In this document: one piece after another, positions 7,868-10,061 of the stretch
How positions within the stretch are numbered: position 1 is the first letter of the stretch
Layout: each line of letters opens with the position of its first letter
Assembly: GCA_017543165.1 (NCBI GenBank)
Contig: JAFYGL010000225.1
Coordinates: forward strand, 1 to 10,061
Origin: Victivallales bacterium
GTDB taxonomy: Bacteria; Verrucomicrobiota; Lentisphaeria; Oligosphaerales; Oligosphaeraceae
Direction of reading: 5' to 3'
DNA: 10,061 bases
The notes under the pieces: generated by a model
What the model was told of the DNA's origin: nothing
What the model saw: the letters and a program-made list of their open reading frames with translations, nothing else
Databases searched by the model: none
Made by a program: the position numbers and the translations under genes

Positions 7868-7887
7868 ATTTGCGTTCAAGCGCAAAT
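7868..7887 (-). terminator. Possible weak terminator downstream of the DNA glycosylase gene
   Basis: A perfect 7-bp stem ATTTGCG / CGCAAAT with a 6-nt loop lies 28 nt after the glycosylase stop codon. On the minus strand it is followed by GATTTCTTT, an interrupted T-rich tail. The stem is AT-rich and the tail imperfect, so termination may be partial. It lies upstream of the candidate atp promoter, which fits a transcript boundary here. Confidence 0.35.
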
Positions 7888-7915
7888 TGCTCCCGTTTCA
7901 ATAAATACAAATCCA

Positions 7916-8407
7916 CTAGAGTCCTAGGATTCTTCGCCAGTTTTCTAGAAGTTTTTCCCATGGGAAGAGAGCCTGGTTCGCAGGACTGGTGGAAGGCAGA
8001 TACGTCGCCTCAATGCCTATGGCGGGCGCAACAAGTTTCTGGAACAGTGCGTACGCCGTCTTGCCAGTTGTGAATATGCGCTCTATGTGCGCAGTCTTGA
8101 GTATAGTGGAGAAGTCGTTTGGCACTGGCTTGCGTATGGAGGCGTCCGCCGCGCCATCGATTTCGCAGGAGGCAAGCACATCCCAGAGGGCGATGCTGTG
8201 CCGAAGCGCCAGCGCCGCCTTTTCCTCGGGCGTACGGGGCAGCGCTTCGTTGAAAAGCGCCGCAAGCAGTGGCCAGAACCTGTTCTGGGGATGGGAATAG
8301 TAGAAGCCATGCTTCACCGACTGCGGCGACGGCATTGTGCCTAGTATCAGGAAACGCGAATTGCAGTCATAGACTGGCTTGAAAGCATGTGTGACAATAC
8401 ATTTCAT
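7916..8407 (-). CDS. DNA-deoxyinosine (hypoxanthine) glycosylase, uracil-DNA glycosylase superfamily
   Basis: The 163-residue protein has the layout of the hypoxanthine-DNA glycosylase family (UDG superfamily family 6). Near the N-terminus is LGTMPSPQSVKHGFYYSHP (22-40), then QNRFWPLL (41-48). The GTMPS segment and the HPQNRFW segment (39-45) hold the active-site residues, with Asn42 the likely counterpart of the catalytic Asn described for Methanosarcina HDG. SIALWDVL (71-78) and LPSTSPAN (137-144) match the later conserved blocks, the last being the DNA-intercalating/substrate loop. Such enzymes excise deaminated adenine (hypoxanthine) from DNA at the start of base-excision repair. The length is normal and no residue is obviously missing. 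AAGGAG occurs upstream but about 15 nt from ATG 8407, longer than ideal. It has no evident functional tie to the ATPase genes and probably its own promoter. Confidence 0.87.
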   Translation of the reverse strand: MKCIVTHAFKPVYDCNSRFLILGTMPSPQSVKHGFYYSHPQNRFWPLLAALFNEALPRTPEEKAALALRHSIALWDVLASCEIDGAADASIRKPVPNDFSTILKTAHIERIFTTGKTAYALFQKLVAPAIGIEATYLPSTSPANQALFPWEKLLENWRRILGL

Positions 8408-8479
8408 GGATTCTTCGTGTTTCTCCTTTCAGGAATGCCCTGTGGCTTATGTTACTTGTCCTTAATTTGGCAGAGGGGG

Positions 8480-8507
8480 AATATAGCCAGTATTTCTCAT
8501 GAGGCAA
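8480..8507 (-). promoter_or_regulatory. Candidate promoter of the DNA glycosylase gene
   Basis: On the minus strand TTGCCT (8507-8502) is separated by 16 bp from TATATT (8485-8480), the same -10 hexamer as proposed for the atp operon. It lies 72 bp upstream of the ATG. The -35 hexamer directly abuts the end of the 373-bp repeat element that begins at 8508. Confidence 0.4.
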
Positions 8508-8555
8508 AGTAATTGCTCACCGATTGATATTGGCAAGCCATTGACGAGGCGCATC

Positions 8556-8579
8556 TGCCCGCGGCTTTCGCCGCGGGCA
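8556..8579. repeat. Left-arm 10-bp hairpin, loop TTTC (GAAA on minus strand)
   Basis: TGCCCGCGGC, loop TTTC, GCCGCGGGCA form a perfect GC-rich 10-bp stem. On the minus strand the loop reads GAAA and the tip is GCGAAAGC. No T-run follows on either strand, so it is not an ordinary terminator. Confidence 0.85.
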
Positions 8580-8590
8580 CCAAGCAAAAA

Positions 8591-8654
8591 GAAGGCAAAG
8601 GAAGACCGCCAATATGCGCCTTGGCGAAGATGCAAGGAGGAGGACCTGGTGCCC
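8591..8654 (+). repeat. Direct repeat module, copy 1
   Basis: This 64-bp module recurs 159 bp downstream with two differences (8635 A/G and 8644 A/T). It includes CGCCAA (8607-8612), an 8-nt loop and TTGGCG (8621-8626), a 6-bp hairpin. Its 3' end overlaps the first 37-bp tandem unit. Confidence 0.9.
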
Positions 8655-8745
8655 ACGCTGGCACCCAACCATGGAGGAGGACCTGGTGCCCACGCTGGCA
8701 CCCAACCAAGGAGGAGGACCTGGTGCCCGCGCTGGCACCCAACCA
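8635..8745 (+). repeat. Three tandem copies of a 37-bp unit
   Basis: Units occupy 8635-8671, 8672-8708 and 8709-8745 with exactly 37-bp period and very few differences (first base A/T; CACGCT versus CGCGCT in the third). Each contains GGTGCC, a 6-nt loop and GGCACC, giving a 6-bp hairpin. The copies are adjacent without unique spacers, so this is not a CRISPR array. Confidence 0.92.
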
Positions 8746-8749
8746 AGGG

Positions 8750-8813
8750 GAAGGCAAAGGAAGACCGCCAATATGCGCCTTGGCGAAGATGCAGGGAGGA
8801 GGTCCTGGTGCCC
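8750..8813 (+). repeat. Direct repeat module, copy 2
   Basis: This is the second copy of the module at 8591-8654, with the CGCCAA/TTGGCG hairpin at 8766-8785. Its 3' end runs into the right inverted arm in place of a further tandem unit. Confidence 0.9.
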
Positions 8814-8832
8814 GCGGCGAAAGCCGCGGGCA
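8809..8832. repeat. Right-arm 10-bp hairpin, loop GAAA
   Basis: TGCCCGCGGC, loop GAAA, GCCGCGGGCA is the inverted copy of the left-arm hairpin. The tip GCGAAAGC matches an octamer known to form an exceptionally stable DNA mini-hairpin, and in RNA GAAA is a GNRA tetraloop. Confidence 0.85.
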
Positions 8833-8909
8833 GATGCGCCTCGTCAATGGCTTGCCAATATCAATCGATGAGCAATCACTCATGTTAACAACTGAAAGAC
8901 TGCAAGTCA

Positions 8910-8938
8910 TTCGCATATTCATGAACAGAGGCTATGTT
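8910..8938 (+). promoter_or_regulatory. Weak candidate promoter of the aldolase gene
   Basis: TTCGCA (8910-8915), a 17-bp spacer and TATGTT (8933-8938) each match four of six consensus bases and lie 44 bp upstream of ATG 8983. No better pair is seen between the repeat element and the gene. This call is tentative. Confidence 0.28.
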
Positions 8939-8982
8939 AGCGAGCATTTCAATTAAAGGCTTCCAACAATTGTAGTGACACT

Positions 8983-9660
8983 ATGTTTCTTTTGATTGAC
9001 ACGGCTAACATTGCGGACATACGCAAGGCACTTGAACTCTTTCCACTGGCGGGCGTGACCACATGCCCCAGCATAATCACCCGAGAGCATCGTCCTTTCT
9101 GGGAACTGCTGACGGAAATACGCGCCATCATCGGCAATGACAGAATGCTGCACGCACAGGTGCTTGGCCCCACGGCGGAGGAAATGCTGCAGGACGCAAT
9201 CGCCCTGCATTCCCGCATACCAGGCAACTTCTATGTGAAGGTGCCAGTCACATTGGAGGGGCTCAGGGCAATGCCCATGCTGCGTCGCGAGGGCATTCCG
9301 TTCACAGCCACCACCATACACACGATTGTCCAGGCCATACTGGCGGCGGAAAACGGCGCCAGCTATCTTGCGCCATATATCAACCACATCGAGGACGAGG
9401 GCATCTCAGGCGCGGACTTCATACGGCAGGTCACGGAATACCTAAACCGCAACAATCTCCCCTCCAAGCTGCTGGCTGCCTCCTTCAGGAACACGCGCCA
9501 GATCGTCTCAGTCATAACAGCAGGCGCACACCACGCAACCCTCGCCCCAGACCTGGTGTGGAAACTCGCCGACAGCCCCATGACAGACCAGGCCGTAGAG
9601 AAATTCCGCCACGCCTGGGATGAAACATACGGCACAGACAAGAATATCGCAAATCTGTAA
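8983..9660 (+). CDS. fsa: Fructose-6-phosphate aldolase/transaldolase family protein (FSA/TalC type)
   Basis: The 225-residue protein is a compact class I aldolase barrel of the FSA/TalC subfamily. These enzymes handle C3 units such as dihydroxyacetone with glyceraldehyde 3-phosphate, or perform transaldolase transfer in the pentose phosphate pathway. The start gives MFLLIDTANI, aligning with E. coli FsaA from residue 1. Visible active-site counterparts are Asp6, Gln59, Lys86 in YVKVPVT (the Schiff-base lysine, Lys85 in FsaA), Thr110, Tyr132 in APYIN, and Ser167 in AASF. Two usual residues differ: GVTTCPSII has Cys28 where FsaA and relatives have Asn28, and His135 replaces the phosphate-site Arg134. 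The fold and lysine are intact, so it should be an aldolase-type enzyme, but substrate preference may be altered. It stands alone, divergent from the glycosylase and bracketed by two inverted-repeat elements. Only a weak Shine-Dalgarno is visible. Confidence 0.88.
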   Translation: MFLLIDTANIADIRKALELFPLAGVTTCPSIITREHRPFWELLTEIRAIIGNDRMLHAQVLGPTAEEMLQDAIALHSRIPGNFYVKVPVTLEGLRAMPMLRREGIPFTATTIHTIVQAILAAENGASYLAPYINHIEDEGISGADFIRQVTEYLNRNNLPSKLLAASFRNTRQIVSVITAGAHHATLAPDLVWKLADSPMTDQAVEKFRHAWDETYGTDKNIANL

Positions 9661-9696
9661 TTGTTGTACATAAGAATATTTGTGTCTTCTGATTGA

Positions 9697-10058
9697 GTAT
9701 TTTCACGCTTGAGAGCCACCCTGGGATTTTCAGTCTTGGGAGCATAGTAAACACTATATGTGGATTTAGAATAAAGTTGCCAAAATCGTGAATTGGGAAG
9801 AGATTTTCCTTTTCGCAGCCACGGCATGAGAACTTTCCTGCGCCTCCAGACCTTTGTCAAAGTCCGTCATGGAATAAATAGTATTTGAGCATTGAGCAAA
9901 GCGTCCGCACGAATGTGCGGCAATGCTCAGATACGCTTTATGCCGTGAAAGCCGATTTGACAAAGGTCTGGAAGCACCATGGTAATTCATGCCGTGGCAA
10001 AGAAATGGAAAATCTCGAACACACTATATGTAGTGGTGGCTCTCAAGCGTGAAAATAC
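9697..10058. repeat. 362-bp imperfect inverted-repeat element downstream of the aldolase
   Basis: The ends 9697-9720 and 10035-10058 are perfect 24-bp inverted repeats. Inside lies a second arm pair, 9800-9861 against 9956-10016, about 70% matched. It includes exact blocks GAGATTTTCC (9800-9809 / 10007-10016), GCCACGGCATGA (9818-9829 / 9987-9998) and a 17-bp block (9845-9861 / 9956-9972). The left arm carries about 60 extra bases between outer and inner blocks. ACACTATATGT occurs on both sides in direct orientation (9751-9761, 10021-10031). Reading frames here are short, have no recognisable domain and run through the repeat, so I see no credible gene from 9661 to the window end. It may be a MITE-like element or a structured RNA; the window ends 3 bases beyond it, so its right flank cannot be examined. 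Confidence 0.8.
9881..9934. repeat. Central bipartite hairpin of the downstream inverted repeat
   Basis: At the centre, 9881-9894 pairs with 9921-9934 (14 positions, one T/G wobble). A second 6-bp stem CCGCAC / GTGCGG (9905-9910 / 9915-9920) has loop GAAT. The two stems abut on the right side and are separated by a 10-nt bulge (9895-9904) on the left, a compact RNA-like fold. Confidence 0.75.
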
Positions 10059-10061
10059 ATA

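Larger units (their letters stand above)
8508..8880. repeat. 373-bp modular repeat element with 75-bp inverted arms
   Basis: The element lies between two divergent genes. Its ends, 8508-8582 and 8806-8880, are inverted copies of 75 bp with two mismatches (8511/8877 and 8520/8868). Inside are two direct copies of a 64-bp module (8591-8654 and 8750-8813, 62 of 64 identical), with a three-copy 37-bp tandem array between them. Every module contains a short inverted repeat, so the whole element can fold into a chain of hairpins. Many reading frames run open across it, but they encode only low-complexity repeats, so I treat it as non-coding. The hexamer CTCATG occurs just outside both ends (8496-8501) and at the right end (8879-8884). 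It might be a target duplication, although the left copy is part of the palindrome CTCATGAG. MITE-like or REP/BIME-like are the closest known classes; I recognise no named family. Confidence 0.9.

Noticed and set aside
8635..8745. Possible CRISPR array (37-bp repeats)
   Set aside because: The repeats are directly adjacent, without unique spacers, and no cas gene is present.
8508..8880. Ordinary bidirectional terminator
   Set aside because: The hairpins lack T-runs, and the flanking genes diverge from this region, so no transcript needs to end here.
8462..8956. Several overlapping open frames on both strands through the repeat element, rich in Gly, Pro, Trp and Arg
   Set aside because: They exist in most frames because the repeats lack stop codons. 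They have no domain, and the same 37-bp DNA repeat is read in different frames; repeat structure, not coding, explains them.
9363..9990. Minus-strand frames over the aldolase 3' end and the downstream inverted repeat (9363-9860, 9512-9754, 9766-9990)
   Set aside because: They overlap a convincing plus-strand gene or the inverted-repeat arms, show no known domain, and lack good start signals.

Overview
The window is dominated by a minus-strand operon for a bacterial A/V-type (rotary) ATPase. Read along the minus strand the order is: hypoxanthine/uracil-DNA glycosylase-like gene (8407-7916), atpE, a DUF2764 gene, atpA, atpB, atpD, atpI, atpK, then the 5' end of a membrane protein resembling the N-terminal part of sulfatase/phosphoethanolamine-transferase-type enzymes, cut off by the window edge. 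On the plus strand, divergent from the glycosylase, is a fructose-6-phosphate-aldolase/transaldolase-family gene (8983-9660).

Organism: the order E-DUF2764-A-B-D-I-K, without separate C, F or G genes, is the reduced V-ATPase arrangement I know from Chlamydiae, Spirochaetes, Bacteroidetes and relatives such as Lentisphaerae. Moderately high GC in the genes, many hairpin repeats between genes and dispersed-looking TCTGTGGAAA repeats make me favour the PVC group (Lentisphaerota/Kiritimatiellota-like). This is inference from synteny and style, not a phylogenetic result.

Layout: 1-339 partial membrane protein; 349-7743 ATPase operon; 7744-7915 ATPase promoter region and a weak hairpin downstream of the glycosylase; 7916-8407 glycosylase; 8408-8982 divergent intergenic region holding a highly structured 373-bp repeat element (75-bp inverted arms around direct and tandem repeats); 8983-9660 aldolase; 9661-10061 no credible gene, but a second large imperfect inverted repeat of 362 bp.

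How the genes work together: A and B form the catalytic hexamer, D the central rotor shaft, E a peripheral stalk, I the membrane stator and K the ion-binding ring. DUF2764 probably fills the place of subunit C. The K sequence keeps the residues that bind sodium in the Enterococcus hirae K ring, so a sodium-coupled pump is the best prediction. Between atpB and atpD lie a terminator-like hairpin and a phased array of DnaA-box-like 9-mers, which may alter expression of the downstream half. The aldolase has an unusual Cys in place of a conserved active-site Asn. The two inverted-repeat elements that bracket it are the least explained part of the window.
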